From Phialocephala subalpina (taxonomy: Eukaryota; Ascomycota; Leotiomycetes; Helotiales; Mollisiaceae), in contig FJOG01000019.1 in NCBI GenBank assembly GCA_900073065.1, positions 773,151 through 837,150 on the forward strand: a stretch of 64,000 nt of DNA, written 5' to 3'. The translations under genes and the position numbers were made by a program. Each line of letters starts with the position of its first letter. Position 1 is the first letter of the stretch. The notes beneath the pieces were generated by a model. The model was given only the letters and a program-made list of their open reading frames with translations, was not told the origin of the DNA and made no database searches. Of this stretch, positions 1-11,531 are shown piece after piece.

Positions 1-826
1 CCGGCACTACAAGATGGTCATGGGCATCAGTGCGACCGTATTGTCAAGGGATCGTAACGGCAAGTCCACTTTGCGGTTGAAAAAGACTGCCACGACTACC
101 ACTCTACCGATCTCTCAAAAGAAGAACCGAAAGTTGAAGCTCATGTCAACATACGTTGATCTCATGAACGAAGCTCCAAATCAGAACAACCAGCCACGAG
201 GAGGCCGGAATGGAAACGTGCGCTGGATCAGGACAAGAGCAGCAACTGAGCCTCTAGTCATGATAGAGATGCTAGTCGCAAAGTATCTGGAGAACGAGAC
301 TCCAAGTCTGGTGTCTGGAATTCAAAACAAGAGTTCGTCAACACACCTAAGGGTTCCCCCTTTGAGCATGATCTCAATCTTCAAGGACTACCTAAAGTCA
401 GAGGAGAAGATCTTTCGCTTCGACCTCTTAGCTCTAAATCAGCGATGTGTCGAGTTGCTTCGAAAGATCCAAAAGGTCTGCGTAGAACAATCACCTCTCG
501 ACTATCCAGCGGACAAGTATGGCGGCGACCGCCACGCAAATAGTTGCTTCAGCCATATGATGGCAGGAGAACTCGGTCTAGAGCGTTGCCAACCTACCAG
601 ATTTCAGGAGGCTTGTCTCTTGGTGAAGGATGTAATTGAGAACGTTGGCGACGAGGAATTCGAAAAGTCAGAATCCCGCTGCTTCATCAAGGGCGATGGT
701 ACTAAGGTGGTCACGGACTCATTCTCCACTCCTATTGAGGACGTTGTTATGTTCTATGAGAGAGCAAAGACCCGTGCGATCATCCTTGTTGATGGTCCCC
801 CAGGAAGTGAGATCACGATAGTCTGA
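1..826 (+). CDS. 3' part of an uncharacterised fungal gene
   Basis: An open frame runs from the window edge to the stop at 824-826. An ATG at 14 would give 270 residues, but the frame is open to its left, so the true 5' end probably lies outside the window. The N-terminal 80 residues are basic and low-complexity. From about residue 115 the sequence becomes well ordered and helical, with segments such as SMISIFKDYLK, RCVELLRKIQKV and a YPADKYGGD loop, and ends in an acidic stretch. The pattern recalls the C-terminal half of large fungal proteins of unknown function (DUF6604-like), but I cannot confirm this by eye. No catalytic motif, signal peptide or membrane segment is visible. Treat as hypothetical and partial. 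Confidence 0.5.
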   Translation, partial: RHYKMVMGISATVLSRDRNGKSTLRLKKTATTTTLPISQKKNRKLKLMSTYVDLMNEAPNQNNQPRGGRNGNVRWIRTRAATEPLVMIEMLVAKYLENETPSLVSGIQNKSSSTHLRVPPLSMISIFKDYLKSEEKIFRFDLLALNQRCVELLRKIQKVCVEQSPLDYPADKYGGDRHANSCFSHMMAGELGLERCQPTRFQEACLLVKDVIENVGDEEFEKSESRCFIKGDGTKVVTDSFSTPIEDVVMFYERAKTRAIILVDGPPGSEITIV

Positions 827-1964
827 GGTGCGGATACAAGAGAGCCAGCAAGACGGGCGCATTGGTAGCACTCTGCACTGCTAGGATGACAATGTGGCAG
901 CAGCGGGAGTCAAACGTATCTGGGTTTCTTGCCAGCCGGGGAGGTACCAGTGCGGCATTCGACGGCAGTCCATAGAACACAATACAATCTCGTCTACTCA
1001 TCAATTCTGATCTGAGACAACACATACCGGTACGTAGGTCAATACATGTTACCGAACGCTGCGAATAATAGTATTGACGTGACCTCGGTCCCAAAACGGC
1101 AAGTGCCACCGCCGCTTCTCCCTCACCGCAACCACTTCCTGCTTAGAGCATACACGTCCCACCGCAAGCACCACGCACATCAGATCAGTCTAAAACGATC
1201 GATGACCCCAGAACTTCTTACACGATGGAATGTCCCGAGTGGTGCGTTCTTAATTTATTTCCCGGGTAAGTGGTATAGCCAAGAGCTTATTGTCAGAAGC
1301 GAAGCGAATTTCAGGGGCGCGGTTGGTTGCTTCATCACAACGTCCTCGACTCTTTGGAACATATACCGAATATAGTGCTTTAGGCTCTTGGATGTTGTAC
1401 AGAATAGATTGGACTTTCTATTGCGTCTGGAAATCTGTCGGCCGATGGCAACCGGCTGTTCTGCTATGGAGGTGAGCAAGTGAGCTGGATAAATTGGAAG
1501 CTATTTTGAGCCCTTTGAAATGTTCTACAATTGCTTCTATTTGATATTGAATGATTACCAGGGTTCAGCTGTGCTACTGTGTCGGCCGAAGATGTTATTC
1601 ATTTGGATTCGAAGTTTGCCCTTTGGGGTAGTTGCCTAGGTTGTCCGTGGCACCAGCACCTTCTTGGTGCTTTCGTCTCGCTGCACGCCTCTGCATCTGG
1701 GCTCAGCATTGAGAATAGATCTGATGTGAGACGGAGAAAATTTTGAAAGTCGTAAGCTCACAATGATAAGTTTTCACTTGAGATTAATCAGCCTTTGGAG
1801 TTCTCATAGACCTCACCATCACAATATATGTATAAGTACCACCTCGATTCCTGTCTTTTTCCTTTCTCTCATCAGCAACATCATTCCAGCAAAGAGTCAA
1901 CAACATCTTCAGGACTCTTCCAACCTACTCAAGCAACTTTTCGAAATCAAAAACACCTGTCAAA
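827..1964. other. Intergenic, no gene seen
   Basis: Only short overlapping frames of 60-110 codons occur here, none with a coherent protein character. The right part is the promoter and 5' leader of the small secreted protein gene at 1965. Confidence 0.5.
1824..1835 (+). promoter_or_regulatory. Candidate TATA element of the secreted protein gene
   Basis: The AT-only run TATATGTATAAG lies about 130 bp before the ATG at 1965, followed by a CT/CA-rich leader typical of highly expressed fungal genes. This is pattern recognition only; no transcription start is known. Confidence 0.35.
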
Positions 1965-2443
1965 ATGCAGTTCTTCAGCGTCATCTCAGCTTCCCTTCTC
2001 GCCAGCGTTGCGTTGGCTGCTCCCGCACCAGCACCAGTCCTCGACGCCACCATTGAGACTAGATCCGTCTCTGAGCAAATTGACGTCTGGCAAGACGCGT
2101 ACGTTTTTCCTTTTCTTATAATGTTCCACTTCTGTACTGACATTTTCAAGTGACTTCCTCGGTCTCAAGTTCACCGGCTCTGCCGAGGTTGGCCAGTGCA
2201 AGAACTTCCCTGGCGGCTTCACCAACAACATCACCTCCGGAAAGGCCAAGCCTGGTTTCCGTTGCACTGTTTGGGTGTAAGTCTCCTATGCAACCTATCT
2301 GTCATAGAAATCAGTTCCTGATGAAGTCTTCTAGTGACAAGGACTGCAAGGGTACTGGGTTCAGCTTCAACACCGCTGGTGTTAAGGACCTCCCTGATTG
2401 GATCGACAACAAGTCCAAAAGCTGGAAGTGTGTTGCTGCTTAA
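1965..2443 (+). CDS. Small secreted four-cysteine protein, beta/gamma-crystallin-like
   Basis: Three exons, 1965-2098, 2151-2276 and 2335-2443, join through two clean GT-AG introns (52 and 58 nt) to give 122 residues. Residues 1-18 are a typical signal peptide ending in ALA, followed by an AP-rich pro-segment with a possible dibasic-free cleavage region. The mature part holds four cysteines (about 61, 83, 91, 119) and an NIT glycosylation site. The order C-x2-F-P-G-G, then P-G-F-x-C, then D-x-D-C-x-G-x-x-F, then S-x-S-W-x-C is that of small fungal secreted proteins with a beta/gamma-crystallin or killer-toxin-like fold. Family placement is by motif spacing only. Such proteins are common effector or antimicrobial candidates, but no activity can be read from the sequence. 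Confidence 0.85.
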
Positions 2444-3060
2444 GTATCTCATCCGAAAAGTGGCTGTAACTATGTCCCAGTATCGGACTGAACTTTGCAG
2501 GAGACGCTGGCTTGCATAGCATTTGGAGACATCTCATTCGTTTGACATCTAGAGCATATCGATAACATGGGTATGGTGTTTGAAGTTTTGTTTAATTTAT
2601 GAGTTGTTAGAGAGTACAAATTCACTGTTCCGATTCAGAGCTTGTCCTTCTTTCGTCTTGTAGATTCGCAACACAAGCAAAAAGAATTTTTCTCATCTGG
2701 TCTTCCCACACGGAAATCTTAAGATGAGAGGAGCTGTCTGAACTATGCTTCTCTATGCTCGAATACTTCAAGTTGCTGAGTTCTTTGATGCGAGAAGGAA
2801 CGCAGACAAATAGATAAAGTTTTGAAACTGGGGAAACACGTGATGATTCGTGCATTTGCGCTTTCTTCCAGTCGGCGCCCTTCCTTCCTGTACTGTATTA
2901 CGTGAATTCATGCACTAATGCAACAGTCTGCTTGACAGTTCATCGGAGTCTCGTAACTGCATTGGGTATCGTGCATCTATCTTCTAGCTCGTCAAACTCT
3001 ATAACATACATTAAACATTGGATCTAGAAACAGCAAGTCAAGACAACAACCTCATATCAG
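2444..3060. other. Convergent intergenic region, nothing recognised
   Basis: This is the shared 3' region of two convergent genes. No coherent open frame, repeat or RNA gene was seen. Confidence 0.5.
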
Positions 3061-4365
3061 CTAGTGGTAGTCCCAATCCATCCTCCTCTCCAGTACGAAC
3101 GACTCCACGGGCAGACCCCTCCACACCCTTTTGCCTTTCACCTTTTCGGTGAACTCAGGCTCAAAGCTGACCTTCGCCCAACCTCTTATTAACTTCCTCC
3201 AATAGCAAGTCTCCGCTGCCTTCGTCAAATAGTGCTCGCGAAAAGTCTTGATGTTGTTCTGCGCAATCCTCTCCGCCTCTGCATCGTTCTCCAGCAAGTG
3301 CTGCATCTTCGGCGCCAAATCACTGAAGTTGGCTGCAGTCTCCACAAAGTTTTGGTCAGGGCCGGAAGACACCATGAGATGATGGTGATGCTGAATCCAC
3401 TTGAGTTTGTGCGAAACCACCACGCTGTTGCAGTTCTGCAGATTCTGCAGTCGCGAGGAATACGACACTCCTTCCGTGTGAGCAACATATTTGTATTCGC
3501 AGTGCTGGTCCATTGTCAAAGCGTCGCTGCTCTTCCCGTCAACCTCGTCCTGCCAAACGAAGATCTTGACGTCCTCCCATTCGTATCCTCTCGACTCGTT
3601 CACCAATTGTGCCCGGACTTCGGCCTTCAAACTTGCTCCTCTCCAGACCAGCTTGTTCTTCTTCTTCTTCCAGGGTACTGCCTCGTCCCTTGCGGTCGCT
3701 TTCATCTGCACTTCGTTGTATGCGCCAATCTTGGGCTCCGGCCACGACCAATACCCGAAGTCGGGCATCAGCCACACCTTCTCGTCCTCTTCTTGTCTCG
3801 AATATGCCCATAATGCATCTCCAGGCGCCAAATCATCTGCGACGAAAATGAATTCGATATTCGGGAGAGGTTCTGGCGAGGTTACGATCGCGCGATGCAT
3901 CGCGAGCAGAGTTGCAAAGGTTCGCGAATTGACAGCGTTTCCGGCAGATATTACATAGAGCTTACTTTTTGTCAGCCATGTACCTCACATCATTGGGGTC
4001 TGGAAGATTTCGCGTACCTGTTGATCGTAGACCAGGCCACGGATATATCCGCCGATATGAGGTGTTTTATCGAGTTCTCCGACAGTGATGTGGTGGTACT
4101 CTCGCGATTTCACTGCTCGGTCGATATCCTTGAATAAGTCTGGGAAGGCTGCGTCGCAATGGGCATCGGTCATAAGAAGGTTTCCCGCATCCCGGGTAAA
4201 ATTCCATGCCCCGTCAAAAGTCCCTTTCGACGGCGGAAGAGACTCATGCAATGCCTCCTTGAATGGCTCCAGACGATGATGGTAGCCATTCAGAAATGTC
4301 CACAGCAGAAATGTGAATGTGCTGAACACAACAAATGAGAAAACCCATGGCCGGCGCCGGGACAT
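3061..4365 (-). CDS. CAP10-type glycosyltransferase family 90, type II membrane protein
   Basis: Exon 1 is 4365-4018 and exon 2 is 3960-3061, with a 57-nt intron; 415 residues. The frame is open upstream to about 4470 but has no ATG there, so ATG 4365 is used. It places an Arg-rich cytosolic tail (MSRRRPW) directly before a single hydrophobic anchor (about residues 8-22), as in Golgi type II enzymes. The lumenal domain has hallmark blocks of the CAP10 family: TDAHCDAAFPDLF, the WRGAS block, a KYVAHTEG-x3-SSRLQNL sequence matching the family's KY..D.EG..SS.R..L core, and VVVSHKLKW. CAP10 proteins transfer xylose or glucose to glycans; Cryptococcus CAP10 is needed for capsule. The substrate here is unknown. 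Confidence 0.88.
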
Positions 4366-6243
4366 GTCGAGCAAAAGATCGAGACGCTGTCGAGAAACGG
4401 GCTCAAGCCTTTCCCGGGGACCACATTCTTTATCAACATCATTTTCTGAACAAGAAATGAAAGGCGCCACCGAGTCGTTGGGGTTTTGATTTGCCCATGG
4501 GCCGCTCTCTCAAACCGGCTCGATGGCCGAGTGACAGGGAGTGAAGAGGGGGCAATGATCCAAAGATGGGCCTATCGCGCCTATCACGAAAGTTCTACTG
4601 CAAGATAATGCTAACGGCTTGGCAAATTTGTAATGGGGCGCAGTTCGTATGCCTGCACGGCGTTTTGTCCGAGAACCCTTTTGGGCCATGCACCGAGCTG
4701 CATTATCTTCGGATTGGTTAGTGAACCGTTCGGATGGCATTTTTGACATCCCACTTCCCGGCCTGCATTGCAAACATGGCAAACCGAAGAAAGTAAACTG
4801 CTGTTGTGTTGAGAAGTTGAAACAATTTTGCTCGTAGACCGCGAGTCAGGCTGGTGGCTTGAGAAAGTCTGTGTTAAGATTACATGGCTCACCTGGTTTT
4901 GTAAGTGGGCGCAAACATAGATTTCAGTGGGGTTCGGTAAACTCAGGGGTCTCGGTTCGGGGTTTCATGGGGAATGCGCAACATCGGCACAGGAATAGGG
5001 GTATAGTCGATGGCTTGAATAACAAGTAAGGATCATCTCGTCGTTAATCCGTGCCTCAGACTCGCGGCTATAGCCCAAGGTAAGACCATGACATCAAGTA
5101 TTGGCTTGATGGTCTTTCTTTCTCCTCTGCCTTCTCGGGGTCAAAAGCTCTCTACGAAGGCGCGGTTTTAGAGTATTGAACCATGGTCCGAGCTTCCCTC
5201 TCCCAAATACTTGATTTTTGGCAGGGGAAATCACGTGCATGGCTCATTACTCTAAAACCGCGCCTTCGTACTCCATCTTTCTTCCACTTTACTTCGAATC
5301 GACATCAAAAATCTCAGCAGCCATTCTTGCAACTAAATTTTCTGCATATCTCTTATTAGACTCCCCATCTTCAAACTCATCCTAAGAACTTTCCCACTGT
5401 TGGTAGGGCCTTCAGGCAAACGATCGGTAAAGGCGCGCCGAGAAATTCAATGGCATAAACATTCCCATCTGTATTCATATGGGGAAGTGAAGAAGGGACG
5501 AGAAACCCACCAGGCAGTTACGTAAAGTAGCAGCACAGCCCACCGTCGAGCAGAGATTTCACCGAATATGCATTCTCGCGCTGCAGAAATGGAATAGCAA
5601 TCGCATCCTTTCCAGTCGCAAGGTAATCAGCTCGAGATCCTTTTCAATCCCTCTCTATCTACGATTATCTTCTTATTTCCCGGTTTGAATTTCGTTTCAA
5701 ATATTTGAGTTGCCTTTCCCGACTGGGGCATTCATCGGAATCAGTCGCGCGAAATTAGATGATCCATAGCATCCTAGTTGTGGACTAATGTTTCCCTACT
5801 TTCTCGCTGCGTTGGTGAATTTTGTTGGGCGGGATCAAAGATAGAAATGTGGTTCTTGCGATCGTTATGTGGAATGGTGACGTTCGTGTTGCCCTGTTTT
5901 GGCCATAGCTGCGCTAGCTTTCCACACTTCCCAATTTAGAGAAGGTGCGCTTTACAATTAAAGCTATGGCACACATGTATTACAGAAATAGGGAGTGACG
6001 AGAATACAAATGCGATGTTAGCTGCGCTGGCTGATATAGCGAGACATGTCCATAGTTGGCGATTTAACATTGCAGTAGTTCTCGAAAGGCTGAGAGTAAG
6101 TAATGTCGGGGAGAGTTCTTTATTGTCCTCTGTGACATGGGAGATACATACTGAGATTCCTTATTTACTTTAACAATGTACCTGAAAGTATGTTCCTCAG
6201 TCTAAGGGACCAGCAAAGTCAGGCTAGAGCCTAGGCCACTTTT
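4366..6243. other. Gene-poor intergenic region with an inverted-repeat element
   Basis: No convincing coding frame is present. It contains the inverted-repeat element at 5153-5270, listed separately, and a small imperfect hairpin at 5082-5116 (AAGACC pairing with GGTCTT and ATCAAG with CTTGAT). Confidence 0.5.
5153..5270. mobile_element. 118-bp MITE-like element with perfect 23-bp inverted repeats
   Basis: Positions 5153-5175 and 5248-5270 are exact reverse complements over 23 bases, beginning TACGAAGGCGCGG. The outermost TA on each side could be a target-site duplication, as made by Tc1/mariner-type transposases, leaving 21-bp terminal repeats around about 72 bp of unique DNA with a CACGTG palindrome. 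There is no coding capacity, so it would be non-autonomous. It could instead be a transcribed hairpin or a recently inverted duplication. Confidence 0.65.
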
Positions 6244-6984
6244 TTACATCTTCTTGTCCCTCTTCACCTGATCTGATATTCCCTTCAAGAGATGCTCCTT
6301 CCACCACACCAACATGGATTGGGAGATGCTCTCGTCCTCAACGGCAGCCATATCAATCCTCGCCCGAATCATTTCCGCAAAACCTCGTAACTTCAATCTC
6401 CACCCACAATTATATCCCAAATCAGCAGCGTAGGCTAAAGTAAAGGCTTTCCCTGCTATGAAGAGCAGGAAGAGAGATCCATCTTCCGTTCCTGGCTTGG
6501 TATCGTGCATGCAGCGCACGAGTTAATCCTCTAATGCAACATATGATGCGAAACAGATAATCAATGCACTGTCCAACAGCCTCCCAAGCGTCGAAAGCTG
6601 CCCAAAAGGATTATATACAGGATTATGACCGACTTGGTGAAGTTTGCTAATTCATATTCTGTACTCCTCGTGGGAACCCATTTCTCGATTTTGGTATCCT
6701 TGGTTCCGTACGCGAGGTGTCTGAAGGATGCTTCGATGCACTGCAACCACTCTTCTCGGCCGGAGGTTGCTTCGAACTTTATAATTTTGTTGCCACTGTA
6801 GGTATAGGCCACCTAGTAGAAGATGAACAACAGGTTGAGGTAGATTGTGCTGGACATAAGATGGTTGAGATTCCGGCCCACATTCAGCCCGTGAATCGCA
6901 GTATTGATGGCTAAATCCCCGGATATAAATGTGGTGGCGATATATACAGACAGTCAAAGGATAAGAATTGCTCTGACTCCACAA
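6244..6984 (-). pseudogene. Relic of a membrane protein, possible member of the 9-12 kb family
   Basis: Reading leftwards, one frame runs SGDLAINTAIHGLN..., meets a TAG near 6829, then continues coherently (IKFEATSGREEWLQCIEA...) and ends in a hydrophobic segment. A second open block (6519-6244) begins with a hydrophobic stretch (FLLFIAGKAFTLAYAADLG) followed by a charged helix. That pattern of hydrophobic segment, D/G-rich turn, W-[RK] and A-x-x-IR resembles the duplicated membrane-protein relics at 9.0-12.5 kb. No ATG-to-stop model is possible. Family membership is a tentative inference. Confidence 0.4.
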
Positions 6985-7857
6985 AGGAAATGGTCCAATT
7001 GTATCTCCCCCCTATCTTATCCTGCTTTGTGCTGCTGATGCTGCATACGCTGCTCCAAAGTTGCTTGCAGCTTGGACGCTGAGCAAGGGCTCTCGCTACA
7101 AGAAGGCATCTTTACCTCGGGCATATTGATGATTTATACTTAAACTTGGGCTCCAGGTACAGCTATGTGCTTCAACGGTTTACGAAGCAAATTTTACATC
7201 AAACGGAACGATTCTCAGATTACGAAGAGTAGAAGTTCTTTACACTTTTTGTTGTGGTCTACGCATCATCAGAAGAAATTCGCTAAGCTTAAATCGAAGT
7301 CTCATATGGAAAGTTTAGGTCCCGTCAAGGGCGGCTCTTGCTTCGGCTCGCCTAGCACTCTTCTCACCCTTCAAATCTGGAGATTCTAGATGAAGAATAT
7401 GATATATCCTACGGGAAGGTATGCCTCGCGAAATTTAAGGTCAACAACAACGAAGAGCCAAAACTGGTTAAGAAGCAATATATTCAAGTGAAGATCCTTC
7501 TACCGAACGTCATGATACTGAGGAGCCTTCTCTTGATCCGCAATACTGCCCCTATTCAGCTTCGGTTAAATTCTTGGCGCAGATACATCGTGACTTCGCA
7601 ACAACTCGTTGTCGCAAGAATCGTGTAATGATGTTATGCAGTATTATCGAAATGACAGGTGAGACAATTGAGAACATTCATCCATGCCAGATTTTGCTCA
7701 TTCATATAAGATGCCTCTGAAGCTGCCTGTCCATGGGCCCCGGTGAGCAGTTTCGGACACAAGCGAAGATCCCTGCAAACCCTCTTCCTCACAGCCTCGT
7801 CCCGACTGAGCATAAAGAAGAGGTCTTACCCCACTCAAACTCTAAAGGCTATTGCTA
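6985..7857. other. Intergenic, possible short coding relic
   Basis: Around 7395-7700 a plus-strand frame reads sensibly (EEYDISYGKVCLAKF, then after a shift LAQIHRDFATTRC) but is interrupted. It may be a decayed fragment of unknown origin. Nothing else is seen. Confidence 0.3.
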
Positions 7858-8907
7858 ATGAACATCCTCAATCTTTTCAGAAAGTTCACAATGAGCCCTC
7901 CAAATATGGAACCTGGACAGTTTTCAATGCCTCTGCGTGCGAAGATGAACCAGCTCAACGCAGAGATTGAAGAAAGGGTTAGAAGATCGAATCCCGCGTT
8001 CTATCAATCATCAAGCAAGGGGAATGCAAAGACAACAGGCTTCTCTGATCTTCCTGTCGAGATTCGAAAGAAAATTTGGCTTCTCACTCTACCTGGACCT
8101 CGCGTCCTCCACGTCGTTCACCACCCCAAAACCATCCAAACCTGTCGTCATGCCCCTTCGACGCAGAGCCTCATGCCTGTCGTGACACCTGCATCATATG
8201 GCCTACACCATCCCGCGATCCTCCAAGTCAACTATGAATCTCGATCCATCGCTCTATCAAAGCTCACCAAGATCTGCGACGTGTACTGGAATCTCGAGAT
8301 CGACGCACCGTATTTTGAAATCAAGGATGACGATGACGATGCCGTTTGTCTATTAGCAGAGATGAGAAAGGCAGGAGAATTGAAGCAGTTCAAGAACATC
8401 GCGGTTGATTGGAAGTTGTGGATGTGGGAGCTTTCGACGCGGACGATGGAATTTCGAGTTACGTTCGGTGGCAGGTTTGAAGGTTATGAGCACCCGTGAG
8501 TTACTTCTGCGAACCATATAGGATGCAGGCTAACAATCGTCAGACTCAAGGTGTTGCGACACCTCCCGAACATTAAGAAATGCAGCTTCGTATACACAGA
8601 ACATACCTTGCAAAGCGATGTTGTGCAGCCATATCAGGCTTGGTATTTGGGTCCATTGACCGACGAGACGACGAACTTTACTGTTGGGAAGATGGTTCCG
8701 CAGACGAATTGGGATGATAGCCTTGAGCAAACGATTGGGAAGATCGAGGATACCATCGAGAACAGACAGGCTCAAGCAATGACTGGGCGCCCTGGAGGTG
8801 ACTTGAAACTTGAGTTGATGGCCATACATGGCAGGGAGAGAGGTAGCGTTCCTGGAACTGGACTGAAAAGACCGACCCAGGGATGGCAGATGGACTGGTT
8901 TGGTTGA
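7858..8907 (+). CDS. 2EXR-domain protein
   Basis: Exons 7858-8495 and 8544-8907 join across a 48-nt GT-AG intron in phase, giving 333 residues. After a 60-residue polar N-terminus comes the signature GFSDLPVEIRKKIWLLTLPGPRVLHV. It matches the fungal 2EXR domain, an F-x-x-L-P-x-E-[IL]-R-x-x-[IL]-W block related to F-box-like helices, and continues with ILQVNYESRSIALSKL, the second conserved block. The rest is poorly conserved, with a DDDDD loop. 2EXR proteins form large expanded families in Leotiomycetes and have no established biochemical role; protein binding is presumed. It sits alone between relics of another family. Confidence 0.85.
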
Positions 8908-9022
8908 TATGCTGACTCAGTTTGGCGTCGAATTGATGTGGATGATTGCCTTCTTCGAGGATGTGTGGACAAGGGGTAATGCGGGGTATTTTGTTTTTTC
9001 TGTTGCCACTGTCCACGAAAGC

Positions 9023-9830
9023 TCAACATGGTCCATCCAGATACGTGCAGAGCCTCCATCTGCCTCCAGAATCCTGTATTGACTTTCGAACACTGTTTTG
9101 TTGATCCAAAAGCACCATCACGTCGTCACTTTCTTTTCTCAAGAATTCCTCAACCAACAACGCAAGCAGTTCCTTGACAGTTTCCCTGCAATCCCCTGTA
9201 TCCAGGTTGAAACGATCTTTTCTAACCTTCCTTGCGGATGCACCTATCTTCCAATGCCAGCCCATGTCGTAATCGGCAATATAAAGCATGACAAAATAAA
9301 AACAGCATGGAAGAAGACAGGACGCCCTCGCGAACTGACCCCACCACCACAAGTCCTCTTTATACTACGGAAAGTCGTCTTCGGGACGAATAGCGATATA
9401 TGCTGTGCCACTTGCGAATATAATGTTACCAAAAAGATAGATTGCGAACAAAATATTCTCTCTCTTGAGTAGAAGCACCTGAGCACTCTATCCGGATCCG
9501 CAACATAGACCGCGAAGTCATGCTTCGCATGAGCGATCTTTCTCCTCTATGGCGCCCAAGGAGTTTATTCATCGAGAGCCTTGCCTCTATTGAACCCCTC
9601 CACAATGCTCTGGTGAAGATATTGTGCCTGCTCTGACGGGACAACTAGCATTGGACGAGGAGAAACCGCAATATTATAGCCCAAGGAAACCGATAGGCAA
9701 AAGTCGTGCAGTACAATCCAAAGAGGAAGAGGGATGGCTAGAATGGTTTGATCGCTTCTCCTTTGGCTTCCCATTCTCGAATCTTGTCCCGAATCAAAGT
9801 AGGAGTGTAATAAATTACAAACAGGTGGAA
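9023..9830 (-). pseudogene. Decayed membrane-protein gene, copy C of a local family
   Basis: Read leftwards, the frame VLLLKRENILFAIYLFGNII runs as a hydrophobic segment through IAIRPEDDFP, meets a TAG near 9372, and then continues through a second hydrophobic segment (CFYFVMLYIADYD) into GWHWKIGASARKVRKD and a charged helical tail ending at 9023. Upstream at about 9700-9830 a shifted, stop-containing frame gives a plausible N-terminus (REWEAKGEAIKPF) plus a hydrophobic stretch. The topology and the W-K-[IM]-x(4)-A-R-[KQ]-[VI]-R motif match copies A and B on the opposite strand, so I read this as a diverged inverted paralogue. No intact coding frame remains. Confidence 0.5.
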
Positions 9831-10194
9831 GAGGACATGGGTCAGGTACCATATACCCAAGGGCAGCCTGAATCCGGAGGAGTTTGGACGTAGGTACCAG
9901 GCAAATCAGGTCAGGTGTATCGTTCATTTTGGACTTCATTTTGTGCTTTCTCGATAGTGATTTGGTATCTTCATATGCTCAGCGTCAGGGTATTAGAAGA
10001 CAGGAAAGGTGATGACACTATGCCAGATTAGACTTGGTGGGGTAACGAGAGCGCTCCTCCTTTTGCAGCGAACTTGAAGTGCCATAATCACTATTACTGT
10101 ACACCCGACCGCAGTGCATCTTTACGAACAACACTCTTCAACTTCTTGACACAAGAGAAAGTTCATTCTCCTCTGAGAGGCTGAATGCGGGAAG

Positions 10195-11120
10195 ATGACA
10201 GACGAAAACCTCTACCAATACCTACAAGCCAACAAGCGGATAGATACGCTTGATAAGAAAGGCTGGTGCTTTGTCCCAGTCTGTTGTCATCTTCTGGTAG
10301 CCTCCGTCAACTGCTTTATACCGAAAAATTATCTTAATATTTGCAAGAAAAACGAAAAAGAGATGAGGCCTGCCTGGCCGTATATTATTAGGGTTTGCCT
10401 TGGGCATTGTCTGGATCGCAAGCGGTTTTATGTCAGGTCGTCGTCAAGGACTTTTCGAACTGCGAACAGAATATCCATCAAGGGGATCTTAGATTGAGAA
10501 AATGGAATACGTAGAGCGAGCATTGGATGCCGCGGCACAAAAGATTTCACGGCCATTCTTTGCAAAGTCGAAGGAGAAGGTGGTGTTGGAGCGACAAAGT
10601 CGTTTCAGGAAGCATTTTGCGCTGTACTTGACGGACCCCTCCCTGTCGCATAAGTACATTTTCTTCTGCTCGCGGGCAGTGATTTGACTTGATGGATATT
10701 TATTTCAGTGCCAGTTCCATGTTGGCTTTGGCTATGTACCAAGCCAGATTTCCTCTGAAGTCAGGCGCCACAAATTGGGACTTAGCTGTAAGGGTGATTT
10801 TCCATCTTGTATGGTCTGTGGCTCTTTTTGTGGCCTTCAAGGGTGGTCATGATATAGCAAGAGACTGGAAAATGAATCGACTGGCGAGGCAGATCCGAGG
10901 AGAGTGTTTGTTCGCCGAGCTGGAAAAGGATGCGATCGGAAGGGATCGATTGACTGAGTTGATTGGAAAATTGTTGCGTGAGGAGGGAAAGAATGAGATT
11001 GCTGACGAAGAACGCGAGAGAATCATCAAGGGGTCAATCTTTAAAGAAGAGCCGTTCTGGAAGTGGAATACTGTCCATCAATGGCCTCAAAGCAGGAAAT
11101 ATAAAGAGGTATTGGTTTAG
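10195..11120 (+). pseudogene. Membrane-protein gene, copy A (frameshift and stop; 3' part open)
   Basis: An ATG at 10195 opens MTDENLYQYLQANKRIDTL and a hydrophobic segment, but after AWPYII (near 10390) the similarity to copy B continues only in the next frame, which then hits TAG at about 10490. From ATG 10502 the frame is open. With a well-formed intron at 10654-10708 it gives 187 residues (exons 10502-10653 and 10709-11120): a hydrophobic segment, RVIFHLVWSVALFVAF, then DWKMNRLARQIR, a charged helix and the end KYKEVLV. The 3' part could be expressed as a shortened protein. The family is not recognised; two or three membrane segments plus a cytosolic helical tail are predicted by eye. Confidence 0.6.
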
Positions 11121-11531
11121 ATAAGATGAGCTGGAATTCTTGGTCTTAAGGCACTTCAGCTTTTGAGTCCTTCCAATCACCTAATCTGACTGGCACAATC
11201 GAAGCCGCCGAGATGCGAGGCATGAGATTCTTGGGATGTTGTGAAACGTTTGAACGAACAATTTGGCGCCGGCTTTGTCTTCACGAAGACGTGAGGTTGA
11301 CCGAGAAGCGCTTGAAAGGGTGGAGTTGAGGAGCTAAACTTCGTGAAGGGAAGGAGGAGGATAGTGTCGAGCCATGCCAATCTGGACTTGGTTGGGCTAA
11401 CGAGCAACCACTCTTTCTTAGTACCGAGCGTGAGGTGGCGTCATCACTCTCCCTACCACTCCTCCCATCAACTAAGATCATCAGCCTCTTAACGCAGACT
11501 ATCTGAAGAAACATCTTTTGAGTCGTCACGA

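Noticed and set aside
8530..9059. Three overlapping minus-strand frames behind the 2EXR gene
   Set aside because: Shadows of the second exon and of flanking DNA; no independent evidence.
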